Assembly: GCF_000430845.1 (NCBI RefSeq) | Contig: NZ_AUMU01000010.1 | Location: forward strand, 124,001 to 188,000 | Direction: 5' to 3' | DNA: 64,000 nucleotides | DNA from: Chryseobacterium gregarium DSM 19109 | GTDB lineage: Bacteria > Bacteroidota > Bacteroidia > Flavobacteriales > Weeksellaceae | Shown here: in pieces, positions 32,437 through 42,774 of the stretch | Layout: every line of letters starts with the position of its first letter | Numbering within the stretch: the first letter of the stretch is position 1 | Program-made: the position numbers and the translations under genes | Notes under the pieces: generated by a model | The model's database searches: none | What the model was told of the DNA's origin: nothing | Seen by the model: only the letters and a program-made list of their open reading frames with translations

Positions 32437-34546
32437 TATATTCAGCCATGAATGTGCCCCTGATGCCTAAGGCATTTGTGAAATCACTGTCTCTGGCCGC
32501 CCACCAGGCAATAGCCGGCTGGTACATCTTGTTGAAAAGGTTTTCAATTCCTATAGAAAATTTCCAGTTTTTATTGACTTCATAACTCGACCTCAAATTG
32601 AAAATGGTATAATCCGGGATTCTGCCCTCGCCGTACACATACATTCCTGTTTTTGCATTTGGTTCAAACCGGTCCTGTTCAAAAGCATGAAGCATATCCA
32701 GCCCTACTGATACATGGTCTGCAGGTTTTATTTGAATATAAGCCAGTACTTTAGGCGCGGAAATTCTGCTGTTGTTGATTTTTGTTGAATAATCGCCGTC
32801 GTCCTTCGGGGAAGTAATGCCTTCCATCCAGCTGTAGCTGCCTCCGAAGCTGAGCCATTCAACAGGTGTGAAATGCAAAAACCCTTCAACGCCGTACACC
32901 ACTTCCGGTGCCCTCTGAATGGTTAAAGCTCTGTCCGGACTTTGGATGAAGGTGGCACCCAGTTTTGAAGTACTCACATAAGAAGTTAATTCATAATTGA
33001 TCCAAGGGTTGATCTGCCCTGTTGCCCCAAATTCATAGTTATTGACGATGATAGGTTTTGTTTCAAGGTTGTTGATGGTATCAGAGGTTGAGGTCCTCAG
33101 AATTCTCCCGAGTTCATTGATGGAGTAGGCCTGTGAAAAACTCCCGAAAAGATTAACGGCAGGATTGATATTGTAACGGAATCCTATATTTCCCACCAGG
33201 GCATTGTATTCCAGATCGCCGCCTGTCACAAAAATACTTTTGGTAAAGGTTCCGTCATTTTTAATGGTGGAAAGGGTATTAAAATCGCCTACTTTTACTT
33301 TCATATTTTCATAGCGAAGGCCTGCTTTAAGGATTAATTTTTTAAACAGGTCAATTTTTACCAGCATGAACGGTGCTATATTCGTCATGTCCATATCCGG
33401 TGTCCAGTAGCGTCCGTCTTCCAGTTTCTGAACCGTCTGATCATTTAAGATATCAGCACCATAGATCACTTCAGCCTGGGAATTCTGTACGTTCCATAAC
33501 TGGGTGTCAAAATTTATCCTGGCCCCTTTCTTCTTTGAAATCACGTTAGACTGGCCGCCGTTCAGGAAGGTATCGCTGTACCCGTAAACCGTCCGGAAGT
33601 CCTGAAGATAAAGGTTTATATTAAACGAGGTTCCTCTCCAAAGGTCCTTATGGTCATAGCTTATTTTAAAATTATGGTTCCTCGGAGTTCCCTGCGGCGT
33701 GGTTTCAAGGCTTTTTCCTTCGCCCTCGCCAACCGTTGGAATCAATCCGTATTTTCCTGTTTTCAGACCTAGATTTAAATCTGATTTTGAGGCATAGCCA
33801 ATGTATGAGGCCTCAATCCTCTGATTATTGTTGATGGTATAACCCAGTTTCAGCATCCCGTTGTAATTATCCATCTTTGCCGGGCTGTAGGTAGGGCTTA
33901 AATAGGTTCCGTCAGCATCTTTCATATAACCTGTTCTTTCATAAGCGAATGAGGCTGTATAATCAAACTTTCCGGCAAAACTTCCTGAGAGCAACTGACT
34001 GGCTCTGAAACCCAACGTTCCGCCGTAAGGCTGTCCCGTAAGGCCAACCTGGGAAATCCCTGAAATTTTTTTATCGGAAGTATTCCTTCTCGTGATATAA
34101 TTAATAATCCCGCCGTCTGCACCGTTTCCATAGATTGATGAAGCTCCTTTGATCACTTCAATCCTTTCAATGACGGAAGGATCAATCGCTCTGATATCTC
34201 TTGCGCCGTTACGAAGCGGGGTAGACTGCGGAACCCCGTCAATGAGAACCAATACCTGGCGGCCCCTTAATGTCTGCCCGGTATTGGAGGTCTGTCCTGA
34301 ACTTGTCGCGAGACTCGGGACCGTATATTGTAAAATGCTTGTAATATCCGAGTTAACCGTTAATTGAGACTGAATCTGCTTTCTGCCCACAATTGTTACT
34401 GATCCCGGGATTTCCTTAATACTTTCTTTTTTTCTCGACGCCGTTAATACTACTTCATCTACATTTTTGGTCTGTAAACTGTCTGTAGCCTGAGCAAATG
34501 CAGTAACTGTTCCCAGACAAGCCACTGATAAAAGAGCCTTTTTCAT
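32429..34546 (-). CDS. TonB-dependent outer-membrane receptor (siderophore/metal type)
   Basis: 705 residues from ATG 34546. Signal peptide MKKALLSVACLGTVTAFAQ, TonB-box-like VDEVVLTASRKKESI, plug domain (IPGSVTIVGRKQIQSQ, LRGRQVLVLIDGVP, IERIEVIKGASSIYGNGADGGIINYITRR), then the barrel ending FMAEYRF. The start ATG shares one base with the stop of the preceding PepSY gene (TAATG), so translation is coupled. The frame runs to 34639 but that would start inside the PepSY gene. Probably ferric-siderophore uptake. Confidence 0.92.
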   Translation of the reverse strand: MKKALLSVACLGTVTAFAQATDSLQTKNVDEVVLTASRKKESIKEIPGSVTIVGRKQIQSQLTVNSDITSILQYTVPSLATSSGQTSNTGQTLRGRQVLVLIDGVPQSTPLRNGARDIRAIDPSVIERIEVIKGASSIYGNGADGGIINYITRRNTSDKKISGISQVGLTGQPYGGTLGFRASQLLSGSFAGKFDYTASFAYERTGYMKDADGTYLSPTYSPAKMDNYNGMLKLGYTINNNQRIEASYIGYASKSDLNLGLKTGKYGLIPTVGEGEGKSLETTPQGTPRNHNFKISYDHKDLWRGTSFNINLYLQDFRTVYGYSDTFLNGGQSNVISKKKGARINFDTQLWNVQNSQAEVIYGADILNDQTVQKLEDGRYWTPDMDMTNIAPFMLVKIDLFKKLILKAGLRYENMKVKVGDFNTLSTIKNDGTFTKSIFVTGGDLEYNALVGNIGFRYNINPAVNLFGSFSQAYSINELGRILRTSTSDTINNLETKPIIVNNYEFGATGQINPWINYELTSYVSTSKLGATFIQSPDRALTIQRAPEVVYGVEGFLHFTPVEWLSFGGSYSWMEGITSPKDDGDYSTKINNSRISAPKVLAYIQIKPADHVSVGLDMLHAFEQDRFEPNAKTGMYVYGEGRIPDYTIFNLRSSYEVNKNWKFSIGIENLFNKMYQPAIAWWAARDSDFTNALGIRGTFMAEYRF

Positions 34547-35748
34547 TATATTTTTTTTCCTTGTTTTTTTCTTTTCCCCCACCAGACTAAAAACCCGGTT
34601 ACCGGTAATGAGGTACAGATTAATCCTGCCATAAACCAAATAATCTTTCCGGTCAATCCGAAATAAGAACCGGTATGGATATCGTAATTGGCATTGGCGT
34701 ACTTTTCTGCGGAAGTTAATTTCTGATGCGGTCTGTTTGCTAACAGTTTTCCTGAATATTTATCGAAAGCCAATTGGTTTCTTACGGCAAATTTCCCATC
34801 TTCTTCATAGACGGTGACCGGAATATTTTTTAATTCTTTTCCCTTCTTGTTTTTCCCGTTTAACGGAATCCTGAAACTTGAAGATCCAGAGTATAAAGTT
34901 TGGGTTTGCCGGGCTGCGAGATCATATACATTATTGTTTTTGGCCGTTAATGAATCCGGCGATTTAAATTCTTTTTCTTTCGGAAGCTCAACTGATCCGG
35001 ATAACGTAAAATTGAATACGTTTTTTACCCACGGATAGGCAAAATAAATTCCCGAAAGGCTTATTAACAGACCAATGAATGAAGCGTAAAATCCTAAAAC
35101 GTTATGAAGGTCATAGTTTTTGCGTTTCCACGTTTTTACATTATTCCAGTCAAAATAAAAGCGTCCTTTACGCATTTTTTTGTTCTTCGGCCACCAAAGG
35201 ATAATTCCTGTAATCAGCATGATGATAAACAGGACAACAGGAATCCCGACCACATATTTTCCCCAGTCTGCTTTCAACAGTAAACTCCAGTGAATGGCTT
35301 TCAGGATAGGAAAGAGATCATACTTTTCATTATAAATCCCCTGGATCCGGCCGTTGTAAGGATTTACATATACCAGCTTATTGATCTTTACCTCATTAAA
35401 ATAATTCCAGGCCTGTTTGTCTTTTTCATAATACAGAAATTCGTAAGATCTGCTTTTGTCCAAAGGAATTTCCACCGAGCTGACCGGAAATTTTTCATTG
35501 ACTTCCAAAGCGACTTTTTCTTTAAGCACTTCTATGGAAAGCGGCGTCTGCGTAATCGTTTCAGCTTTTACATAAACGGCATCTTTTCTCAGAATATTCT
35601 GAACCTCATCTTTGAAAACATACATCGTTCCGGTCAGAGAGACAATAAAAACAATGATACCAACGGATAAGCCAAACCACAGATGCAGTTTGGCAGACCA
35701 TTTTTTTATAAAAGAAGGTTTCTTTTTATGATGATGCTTCTTCCTCAT
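34546..35748 (-). CDS. PepSY-associated transmembrane protein (iron block, copy 2)
   Basis: 400 residues from ATG 35748 (MRKKHHHKKKPSFIKKW), the same start motif as copy 1. An in-frame start at 35766 would lie inside a hairpin. Same four-helix, two-PepSY layout, ending in a basic tail GKRKKQGKKI. It sits between two TonB receptors and shares the TAATG overlap with the downstream one. Likely reduction or handling of ferric-siderophore in the inner membrane (family-level knowledge). Confidence 0.87.
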   Translation of the reverse strand: MRKKHHHKKKPSFIKKWSAKLHLWFGLSVGIIVFIVSLTGTMYVFKDEVQNILRKDAVYVKAETITQTPLSIEVLKEKVALEVNEKFPVSSVEIPLDKSRSYEFLYYEKDKQAWNYFNEVKINKLVYVNPYNGRIQGIYNEKYDLFPILKAIHWSLLLKADWGKYVVGIPVVLFIIMLITGIILWWPKNKKMRKGRFYFDWNNVKTWKRKNYDLHNVLGFYASFIGLLISLSGIYFAYPWVKNVFNFTLSGSVELPKEKEFKSPDSLTAKNNNVYDLAARQTQTLYSGSSSFRIPLNGKNKKGKELKNIPVTVYEEDGKFAVRNQLAFDKYSGKLLANRPHQKLTSAEKYANANYDIHTGSYFGLTGKIIWFMAGLICTSLPVTGFLVWWGKRKKQGKKI

Positions 35749-35753
35749 ACTGA

Positions 35754-35778
35754 AAAAGCTAGCCATTGGCTAGCTTTT
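35754..35778 (-). terminator. Intercistronic hairpin between receptor and PepSY gene
   Basis: AAAAGCTAGCC and GGCTAGCTTTT form an 11-bp stem with a 3-base loop, ending in a T-run on the minus strand. It lies 6 bases after the receptor stop and 5 before the PepSY start, so it may act as a partial terminator that sets their ratio. Confidence 0.6.
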
Positions 35779-35783
35779 GATTA

Positions 35784-37952
35784 TTAAAATTTATATCCTA
35801 CTGAAAGCCTGAAGTTTCTTGGAGCTTCTGCCTGATAGTAGTAATATGCACCATAGTTTGCACCTGAATATAAATATCTGTTGAAAACATTGAATACGTT
35901 CAGATTTACACGTATTTTTGAATTTTCCCATGAAACGCCTGTGTCAAATTTTAGATAATCGTTCATTGGCTTTGTTGTTCCTGTTGAATCCCAAGTCCAG
36001 GATGTTCTGTCAGCTAAATAAGTTCCACCAAAAGAAAGTCCGAATCCTTCTAAAGTCCCAGTTGTAAATGTATAATTTAACCATCCATTTACTGTGTGTT
36101 TTGCATAACCTGCAACTTTATCTCCTTCTTTGTGAAGTATGTCAATTGTGTTTGTTAGTGGATTGATATAAGTTATAGCTTCTTTGTATTCATTATCTGT
36201 ATAGGCATAATTGAAGATCGCATTAAACCCTTTTACTATTTCTCCTTTTAAATCAAACTCTACACCTTTTACACCTGTTTTTCCGTCTAAAATTGAATAT
36301 TTGTAGGTTTGATCTGTAGGATCGGCACTGACAGCATTATCTTTTCGGATATTGTAAATTGATAAAGTAGTATTCCATTTTCCATTTAACCAATCTCTTT
36401 TTAATCCTACTTCGTAACTGTTTCCAGTTAAAGGTTTTGCAGTAGATCCGTCTCTAAATAAACCGGATTGCGGAGTGAATGATTGATCATACAATGCATA
36501 AGCGGAAGTGTTGTCATCAATAGAATAACTTAAACCAACTCTCGGAGAAACTTTGTCTGCCTCGAAAGTATCTCCATAATTGTTTTGCTTGATATTAGTA
36601 TATCTTGCAGCAACTGTCAAACGTAATTTGTCTTCTAAAAATCCTAATTCGTCTTGTAAATATACTCCAGAATAATTTTGGTCAATAGTTCCTCCTGGGT
36701 TTGCTCTTTGATTTAAAGGAGATCCGTTGATACGATCTATCCATTCTTCGTAACCATAACCATTTGTTACAGGTTGGTAAGTTAAAATATTAGTGTTAAA
36801 TGGTGTTGAATCCAGAACATGCGAATAACCCCAATCTGCTAAATATTTTTTGCTCCCTAAATCTAAACCAGCTAAAATTCTATGCGAAATTTTTCCTGTC
36901 TTTTCATAACCGTTTAAGTAAACCTGTCCGAATCTCATTATATTTGAACCTTCCCAATAAGAAAGTCTTCTAATCATTGTTCCATCTGAATTTACAGCAT
37001 CTGGCCAAATATCACTTGCATTAGTGTAATCGTTAAGATAAGTAACCTGAGCTGTTAATTTCCAGTTTTTATTAAATTGATGTTGCAAATTCACATTTAC
37101 GGTATGGTCTTCTATATTTGATGGCATAATCCCCGGATCTGTATGTGTATAGTTTACAGGTCTTGTAGCATAACCTTTTGTAGAGAAAACATAAGCTGAG
37201 CCAACTTCGGACATTTTAGCTTTTTGGTAGATATATTCTGCAACTAAAGTTGTTTTATCAGTAAGCTCTACTTTTATTGAAGGATTTACAATATATCTAT
37301 TGTTAAATTCATAATCTCTAAAGCTGTTTTTTTGAGAACCCATTAAATTTAAACGAACCGAAACTTTTTTAGAAATTCTTGTATCTAAATCCGTTTCTGC
37401 TCTATACATATCGAAACTTCCCAATGTAACTCTTGCCGAACCATTGAATGAATCTCCTGTAGGTTTTTTCGTTACAATATTATAGATTCCACTTGGTTCT
37501 CCAGCAGACATTAAAAAGCCTCCGGGGCCTTTTACAAATTCAATATGATCCACATAACTCATATCTTCGGATAGTGGGCCCCAGTTAGAAGTTACATTTA
37601 CACCATTTAAAAAGGCCCCTGCTCTGGAACCTCTCATGTTGATTCTTGAGTACATTTCTCCCCAATGTTCTAATCTTTGAGCTCCTGCAACATTTCTTAA
37701 AAGGCCATCTGAAATTGTAGTAACCTGTTGATCTTCTAAAGCTCTGTTGGTAATTATTGAAATGTTTTGTGGAATCTTAATCAGTTCTTCATTCAAACGT
37801 AAGGAAGATGAGCCTTCCTTTTCTACATATTTTTTATAATATTTACCATTAACAATTACTTCTTCAATATCATTAGATTTGATAGTATCTTTCTCCTGAG
37901 CAAAGGTTAGCATGGAACCCAACATAGAGGCGCAGATCAGTACATTTTTCAT
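35784..37952 (-). CDS. TonB-dependent siderophore receptor (FpvA/FhuA type)
   Basis: 722 residues. Signal peptide MKNVLICASMLGSMLTFAQ, TonB-box-like IEEVIVNGKYYKKY, plug with the siderophore-receptor signature (LRLNEELIKIPQNISIITNRAL, INMRGSRAGAFLNGV, IEFVKGPGGFLMSAGEPSGIYNIVTKKPTG), barrel ending NFRLSVGYKF. First gene of an iron-uptake operon with PepSY and a second receptor. Its promoter (TATATTTG, 37978-37971) abuts a Fur-like box. Sampled lines are poorer in G+C than the neighbouring receptor gene. Confidence 0.94.
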   Translation of the reverse strand: MKNVLICASMLGSMLTFAQEKDTIKSNDIEEVIVNGKYYKKYVEKEGSSSLRLNEELIKIPQNISIITNRALEDQQVTTISDGLLRNVAGAQRLEHWGEMYSRINMRGSRAGAFLNGVNVTSNWGPLSEDMSYVDHIEFVKGPGGFLMSAGEPSGIYNIVTKKPTGDSFNGSARVTLGSFDMYRAETDLDTRISKKVSVRLNLMGSQKNSFRDYEFNNRYIVNPSIKVELTDKTTLVAEYIYQKAKMSEVGSAYVFSTKGYATRPVNYTHTDPGIMPSNIEDHTVNVNLQHQFNKNWKLTAQVTYLNDYTNASDIWPDAVNSDGTMIRRLSYWEGSNIMRFGQVYLNGYEKTGKISHRILAGLDLGSKKYLADWGYSHVLDSTPFNTNILTYQPVTNGYGYEEWIDRINGSPLNQRANPGGTIDQNYSGVYLQDELGFLEDKLRLTVAARYTNIKQNNYGDTFEADKVSPRVGLSYSIDDNTSAYALYDQSFTPQSGLFRDGSTAKPLTGNSYEVGLKRDWLNGKWNTTLSIYNIRKDNAVSADPTDQTYKYSILDGKTGVKGVEFDLKGEIVKGFNAIFNYAYTDNEYKEAITYINPLTNTIDILHKEGDKVAGYAKHTVNGWLNYTFTTGTLEGFGLSFGGTYLADRTSWTWDSTGTTKPMNDYLKFDTGVSWENSKIRVNLNVFNVFNRYLYSGANYGAYYYYQAEAPRNFRLSVGYKF

Positions 37953-37970
37953 GAAACGCTAATTTTTTTG

Positions 37971-38001
37971 CAAATATATTGTTTTTAATTATTCTAAATA
38001 A
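37971..38001 (-). promoter_or_regulatory. Promoter and Fur-like box, site B
   Basis: The -7 element TATATTTG (37978-37971) lies 2 bases from the box at 37981-38001 (minus strand, core TTATTTAGAATAATT). The box covers the -13 to -33 region, a repressing position. It is 19/21 identical to site A. Confidence 0.65.
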
Positions 38002-38049
38002 ATTAATGAATTGATATTTATCATACATTTAATATCCGGTGAATAACAA

Positions 38050-38081
38050 AAAACCGCTCCAGACGGTACTAGAGCGGTTTT
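38050..38081 (-). terminator. secA terminator
   Basis: AAAACCGCTC and GAGCGGTTTT form a 10-bp stem, followed on the minus strand by a T-run. It lies 21 bases after the secA stop. Confidence 0.8.
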
Positions 38082-38101
38082 GTATATAAAAACAGTGTTT
38101 C

Positions 38102-41100
38102 TTAGGCTGGAATTTCTCCTTTATACAGGAATGAAATAAGTTCTTTGTTCAGTTTGTCAATCATTTCGCTGAATAAGTGGAAAGATTCCTGTTTGTAAAT
38201 CACAAGCGGATCTTTCTGCTCATAAACCGCACCCTGTGAAGATTTTCTCAGGTCATCCATTTCGCGGAGGTGAAGCTTCCAGTTCTCATCGATAATCGAT
38301 AGGGTGATGTTCTTTTCGAAATCATTAATCAGGCTTTCACACTGTGATTCGTATGCTTCCTTAAGATCGGTAACAATAGTCATTGTTTTGTGCCCGTCGG
38401 TAAAAGGAACCTGGATCATCTTAAACATCGATCCTTGATTCTGATATACGTTTTCAATAATCGGGAATGATTTTTCTTTCAGCAGGTTCAGCTTCATTTC
38501 ATAATCTTCCTGCGCTGCCTTGAACAGGATGTTTGTCAAGTCCTGAACATTCTTGTTGCCGAAATCACTTTCGGAAATCGGAGAAGCCATGGTGAAGTGT
38601 TTAATAACTTCAAATTCAAAATCCTTATAGTTTCCGGTTGCTTTTCCTTTGGTGACAATCGAATTCGCAACATCGAAAATCATGTTGGTGATATCATATT
38701 TCAGGTGGTCTCCGAACAGGGCATTCTTTCTTCTCTTATAGATAACATCACGCTGTTTATTCATTACGTCATCATATTCAAGAAGCCTTTTTCTGGTTCC
38801 GAAGTTGTTTTCCTCTACCTTTTTCTGGGCTCTTTCAATCGACTTGCTGATCATGGAGTGCTGAATGACTTCACCTTCCTTATGACCCATTCTGTCCATC
38901 ATTTTAGCAATTCTTTCCGAACCGAATAGTCGCATCAGGTTGTCTTCCAAAGAAACATAGAACTGTGAACTTCCCGGGTCTCCCTGACGTCCCGCTCTAC
39001 CTCTCAACTGTCTGTCAACACGTCTTGAATCATGTCTTTCTGTTCCGATGATCGCCAGACCTCCGGCTTCCTTCACTTCTTTGGTAAGCTTGATATCGGT
39101 ACCACGACCCGCCATGTTGGTTGCAATGGTTACCACACCCGGCTGTCCGGCTCCGGCTACAATTTCCGCTTCCTTTTTGTGAAGTTTTGCGTTCAGTACC
39201 TGGTGCTGGATTTTTCTTAACTGTAATGCTTTTGATAACAACTGGGAAATCTCAACAGACGTTGTACCGACCAATACCGGTCTTTTTGCTGCTGTTAATT
39301 TTTCAATTTCTTCAATTACGGCGTTATATTTTTCTCTGTTGGTTTTGAAAACCAAATCCTGTTTGTCATTTCTTAAAATCGCACGGTTTGTAGGAATTAC
39401 CACAACGTCTAATTTGTAGATCTCCCAAAGTTCACCGGCTTCTGTTTCGGCAGTACCGGTCATTCCCGCAAGCTTGTTGTACATACGGAAATAGTTCTGA
39501 AGCGTTACGGTAGCAAAAGTCTGTGTTGCCGCTTCGATTTTTACGTTTTCCTTTGCTTCAATCGCCTGGTGAAGGCCGTCTGAATACCGTCTTCCTTCCA
39601 TGATACGGCCTGTCTGCTCATCAACGATTTTTACCTCGCCGTCAATGACTACATATTCATCATCTTTCTCAAATAAAGTATAGGCTTTCAGTAGCTGGCT
39701 CATCGTATGAACGCGCTCAGACTTTTCAGCAAACTCTGCAAAAAGTTTTTCCTTAGCTTCAAATTCTTCTTCTTTAGATAAATTTTTGGCTTCAACTTCG
39801 GCGATTTCGGTCCCGATATCAGGAAGAACGAAGAAATTATTATCTTCATTTCCCTGAGACATGTATTCAACACCTTTGTCTGTAAGGTCAACCTGATTGT
39901 TCTTTTCTTCGATTACGAAATAAAGGTCTTTATCTACAATCGGCATATCACGGTTGTTGTCCTGCATATACTGAGCTTCGGTTTTCTGAAGCAAAGCGCG
40001 GTTTCCGCTTTCCGATAAGAATTTAATCAACTGTCTGTTTTTAGGAAGGCCTCTGTAGGCCTGAAGCAATTTAAAGCCTCCTTCTTTATTTTTTCCTGCC
40101 GCGACCAATTTTTTAGCTTCATTAAAAATCGCAGACACGGTTTTCTTCTGTACCTCAACGATCCTGTCGATGGAAGGTTTAAGAACATCGAATTCCTGTC
40201 GGTCTCCCTGGGGAACCGGACCGGAAATGATCAACGGCGTTCTGGCATCATCTACCAATACGGAATCCACCTCATCCACGATCGCAAAATTCAGTTCTCT
40301 CTGTACCAGTTCAGAAGGTGAAGTCACCATATTATCCCTCAGGTAATCAAATCCGAATTCATTATTGGTTCCATACGTGATATCTGAATTATAAGCGCTT
40401 CTTCTTCCGTCTGAGTTCGGCTGGTGATTATCAATACAGTCAATTGACATTCCGTGGAACTGGTACAATGGGCCCATCCACGCCGAGTCTCTTTTTGCCA
40501 GATAGTCGTTTACCGTTACTACATGAACGCCTCTTCCGGGAAGGGCATTCAGGAAAATAGGTAAGGTTCCTACCAGGGTTTTACCTTCACCGGTAGCCAT
40601 TTCGGCAATTTTACCGCTGTGAAGGATGACCCCGCCGATAAACTGTACATCGTAATGCACCATATCCCACACAACCGGCGTTCCGGCAGCATTCCATGAG
40701 TTTTTCCAGACCGCAGTATCTCCCTGAATTTCAATGAAATCTTTTCCGGCGGCAGCCAGTTGTCTGTCCCAATCGCCGGCTTTGATACGGATTTCTCCGT
40801 TTTCTGCCCATCTTCTTGCCGTTTCCTTTACCAAAGCGAAAACTTCAGGAAGGATCTGAAGAAGGACTTTTTCTTCAACTTCGTATGATTCTTTTTTAAG
40901 AGATTCAATTTTAGAGAAAAGCGCTTCTTTTTCGTCAACGTTTTCTGAATTTTTTATCTGCTCCTGGATCTGTTTTATCTGAGCTGTGATTTTACTGGTT
41001 GCAGATTTGATATTTTCTTTAAACTCAGCAGTCTTCTCTCTCAAACCGTCATCAGACAATTGCTGAATATCAGGTTCAACAGCTTTGATTTTTGTTACAA

Positions 41101-41176
41101 CTTTTTTTACTTCTTTTAGGTCCTGCGCTTTCTTGTCTCCCAAAAACCCTTTTAGAACTTTGTTTAAAAAACTCAT
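38102..41176 (-). CDS. secA: Protein translocase ATPase SecA
   Basis: 1024 residues. The motor that pushes preproteins through SecYEG. Motifs: Walker [10 protein letters not shown], the [21 protein letters not shown] segment, [23 protein letters not shown], and [23 protein letters not shown]. It carries the Bacteroidota-type insertions. The C-terminus stops at [11 protein letters not shown] with no CxCxSG zinc tail, so SecB-type zinc interaction is absent. Single gene with its own terminator. Confidence 0.97.
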   Translation of the reverse strand: MSFLNKVLKGFLGDKKAQDLKEVKKVVTKIKAVEPDIQQLSDDGLREKTAEFKENIKSATSKITAQIKQIQEQIKNSENVDEKEALFSKIESLKKESYEVEEKVLLQILPEVFALVKETARRWAENGEIRIKAGDWDRQLAAAGKDFIEIQGDTAVWKNSWNAAGTPVVWDMVHYDVQFIGGVILHSGKIAEMATGEGKTLVGTLPIFLNALPGRGVHVVTVNDYLAKRDSAWMGPLYQFHGMSIDCIDNHQPNSDGRRSAYNSDITYGTNNEFGFDYLRDNMVTSPSELVQRELNFAIVDEVDSVLVDDARTPLIISGPVPQGDRQEFDVLKPSIDRIVEVQKKTVSAIFNEAKKLVAAGKNKEGGFKLLQAYRGLPKNRQLIKFLSESGNRALLQKTEAQYMQDNNRDMPIVDKDLYFVIEEKNNQVDLTDKGVEYMSQGNEDNNFFVLPDIGTEIAEVEAKNLSKEEEFEAKEKLFAEFAEKSERVHTMSQLLKAYTLFEKDDEYVVIDGEVKIVDEQTGRIMEGRRYSDGLHQAIEAKENVKIEAATQTFATVTLQNYFRMYNKLAGMTGTAETEAGELWEIYKLDVVVIPTNRAILRNDKQDLVFKTNREKYNAVIEEIEKLTAAKRPVLVGTTSVEISQLLSKALQLRKIQHQVLNAKLHKKEAEIVAGAGQPGVVTIATNMAGRGTDIKLTKEVKEAGGLAIIGTERHDSRRVDRQLRGRAGRQGDPGSSQFYVSLEDNLMRLFGSERIAKMMDRMGHKEGEVIQHSMISKSIERAQKKVEENNFGTRKRLLEYDDVMNKQRDVIYKRRKNALFGDHLKYDITNMIFDVANSIVTKGKATGNYKDFEFEVIKHFTMASPISESDFGNKNVQDLTNILFKAAQEDYEMKLNLLKEKSFPIIENVYQNQGSMFKMIQVPFTDGHKTMTIVTDLKEAYESQCESLINDFEKNITLSIIDENWKLHLREMDDLRKSSQGAVYEQKDPLVIYKQESFHLFSEMIDKLNKELISFLYKGEIPA

Positions 41177-41191
41177 AAATTTTTTGCTTTA

Positions 41192-41214
41192 TGCTTAAAA
41201 TGATATCCTTTAAG
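41192..41214. repeat. Inverted repeat upstream of secA
   Basis: GCTTAAA and TTTAAGC separated by nine bases, about 16 bases upstream of the secA start. Possible leader structure or operator; no partner known. Confidence 0.35.
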
Positions 41215-41299
41215 CGTTTTTAATAACACTTATCGTGTAAATTTGATATGTGAAAAGGGCAAAAAAGCTCTAAGCGAGGCTTAAAGCTTATTGCTTCCC

Positions 41300-41521
41300 T
41301 TAATATTCGTCTTCGTTCCAAAGATAATCTTCGTCCGTAGGATAGTCGCTCCAGATCTCGTCGATCGCATCATAGATTTCCCCTTCATCTTCAATCGCCT
41401 GAAGGTTTTCCACTACTTCCATAGGTGCACCAGTTCTAATTGCATAGTCGATAAGCTCTGCCTTAGTCATTGGCCATGGTGCGTCACTTAAATAGGAAGC
41501 TAATTCTAATGTCCAGTACAT
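41300..41521 (-). CDS. DUF2795 family small acidic protein
   Basis: 73 residues, acidic. The DUF2795 fold is recognisable in LASYLSDAPWPMTKAELIDYAIRTGAPMEVVENLQAIEDEGEIYDAIDEIW, a helical segment ending in a Trp-containing acidic tail. Function unknown; the family is widespread in Bacteroidota as a stand-alone gene. Promoter TACTTTTG at 41548-41541. Confidence 0.82.
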   Translation of the reverse strand: MYWTLELASYLSDAPWPMTKAELIDYAIRTGAPMEVVENLQAIEDEGEIYDAIDEIWSDYPTDEDYLWNEDEY

Positions 41522-41540
41522 AATTTTCTAATTTTTTTTG

Positions 41541-41548
41541 CAAAAGTA
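41541..41548 (-). promoter_or_regulatory. -7 element of the DUF2795 gene
   Basis: TACTTTTG on the minus strand, an exact TAnnTTTG match 20 bases before the start codon. Confidence 0.5.
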
Positions 41549-41663
41549 TAAAAATAGCTTATATTATTCGCTTTTTTATACCTGATTTTCAATTCTTTTT
41601 ATTAATTTTTATTCACTGCCTCTCAGGGGTGTTGTTACAGCGGTGAAGCCCGGTCAATTGTTG

Positions 41664-42686
41664 TCATTTTCTCAAAAACCATTCCATAAATTTTTTTATG
41701 CCATTTTGGAAGTTGGTGTCAGGTTTATAGCCGATTAATGTCCTGGCTTTTGTAATATCGGCATTGGTTTTCAGCACATCTCCGGCCTGCATTGGCAGAT
41801 TTTTTCTGATGGCAGATTTTCCCAGAACATTTTCTATGGTTGACAGCATTTCTTCTAAAGTGATAACCTGGCTTTCCCCAAGGTTCAAAATCTCATATAC
41901 TTCGGAGTTTTCTTCCAGATATGTAATGGATTTTGTAATGCCGTCAATAATGTCATCAATATAAGTATAATCCCTGGCGGTAGTTCCGTCACCGTAAAAT
42001 GGGATTTCCCGATCTTCCGAAATTAATTTCGTGAATTTATGAATGGCCAGATCCGGTCTTTGCCTTGGTCCATATACCGTAAAAAACCGCAGCTGGATCA
42101 TATCAATATGGTATAAATGATGGTAGGCATGCCCTAAAATTTCACCGCATTTTTTGGTTGCGGCATAGGGGGAAATTGGATGGTCTACCGCATCGGTCTC
42201 AGAAAAAGGGATTTTTTGATTGTTCCCGTAAACACTCGAAGAAGAAGCGCATACAAATTTTTTTATATGGAAGTCTTTGCTTAACTCCCAGAGGTTCTGT
42301 GTTCCGCGGATGTTGACTTCCTCATAATCTAAAGGTCTTTCAATAGATGGGCGTACGCCTGCCAATGCGGCCAGATGGATGATTAAATCAATCTTGTGTT
42401 TTTTGAATATTTCCTCCAGTCCCTTTTTGTCACGGATGTCCTGATAATAAAGACGGTAAGATTCAGATTTTGTGAGGAAAATTAAATTTTGGATATCTTC
42501 TGCCTTATCAGAAAACTCAAAATCTGAAAAATGCTGAACAGAATCTAAGGTATTTTTAATTTTTATGCGATAATCATAGAAATCATCAAAATTGTCAATG
42601 TTAATGACAGAATGTCCTTTTTTCAGCAATTTTTCAACTAAGTGGGAACCAATAAAACCGCTTCCTCCGGTAACAAGATAATTCAT
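41664..42686 (-). CDS. NAD-dependent sugar-nucleotide epimerase (UDP-glucuronate 4-epimerase-like)
   Basis: 340 residues, extended short-chain dehydrogenase family. NAD-binding TGGSGFIGSHLVEKLLKKG at the N-terminus, LIHLAALAGVRPSIERPLDY, the catalytic YxxxK in SPYAATKKCGE, and RFFTVYGPRQRPDLAIHKFT. The VRPSIERP and GPRQRPDMA-type segments are those of UDP-glucuronate epimerases, which feed surface polysaccharide. No other polysaccharide gene is nearby. Promoter TATTTTTG at 42713-42706. Confidence 0.9.
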   Translation of the reverse strand: MNYLVTGGSGFIGSHLVEKLLKKGHSVINIDNFDDFYDYRIKIKNTLDSVQHFSDFEFSDKAEDIQNLIFLTKSESYRLYYQDIRDKKGLEEIFKKHKIDLIIHLAALAGVRPSIERPLDYEEVNIRGTQNLWELSKDFHIKKFVCASSSSVYGNNQKIPFSETDAVDHPISPYAATKKCGEILGHAYHHLYHIDMIQLRFFTVYGPRQRPDLAIHKFTKLISEDREIPFYGDGTTARDYTYIDDIIDGITKSITYLEENSEVYEILNLGESQVITLEEMLSTIENVLGKSAIRKNLPMQAGDVLKTNADITKARTLIGYKPDTNFQNGIKKFMEWFLRK

Positions 42687-42705
42687 CCGAATGTTTTTCT
42701 TCCCA

Positions 42706-42713
42706 CAAAAATA
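42706..42713 (-). promoter_or_regulatory. -7 element of the epimerase gene
   Basis: TATTTTTG on the minus strand, 20 bases before the start at 42686; lies in the 88-base divergent gap to the DUF2797 gene. Confidence 0.5.
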
Positions 42714-42774
42714 TAAATTACTTCGTGAAAAATATAATCAGTAAATTTACTTTAAAAAGTAATATAAAATTAAT

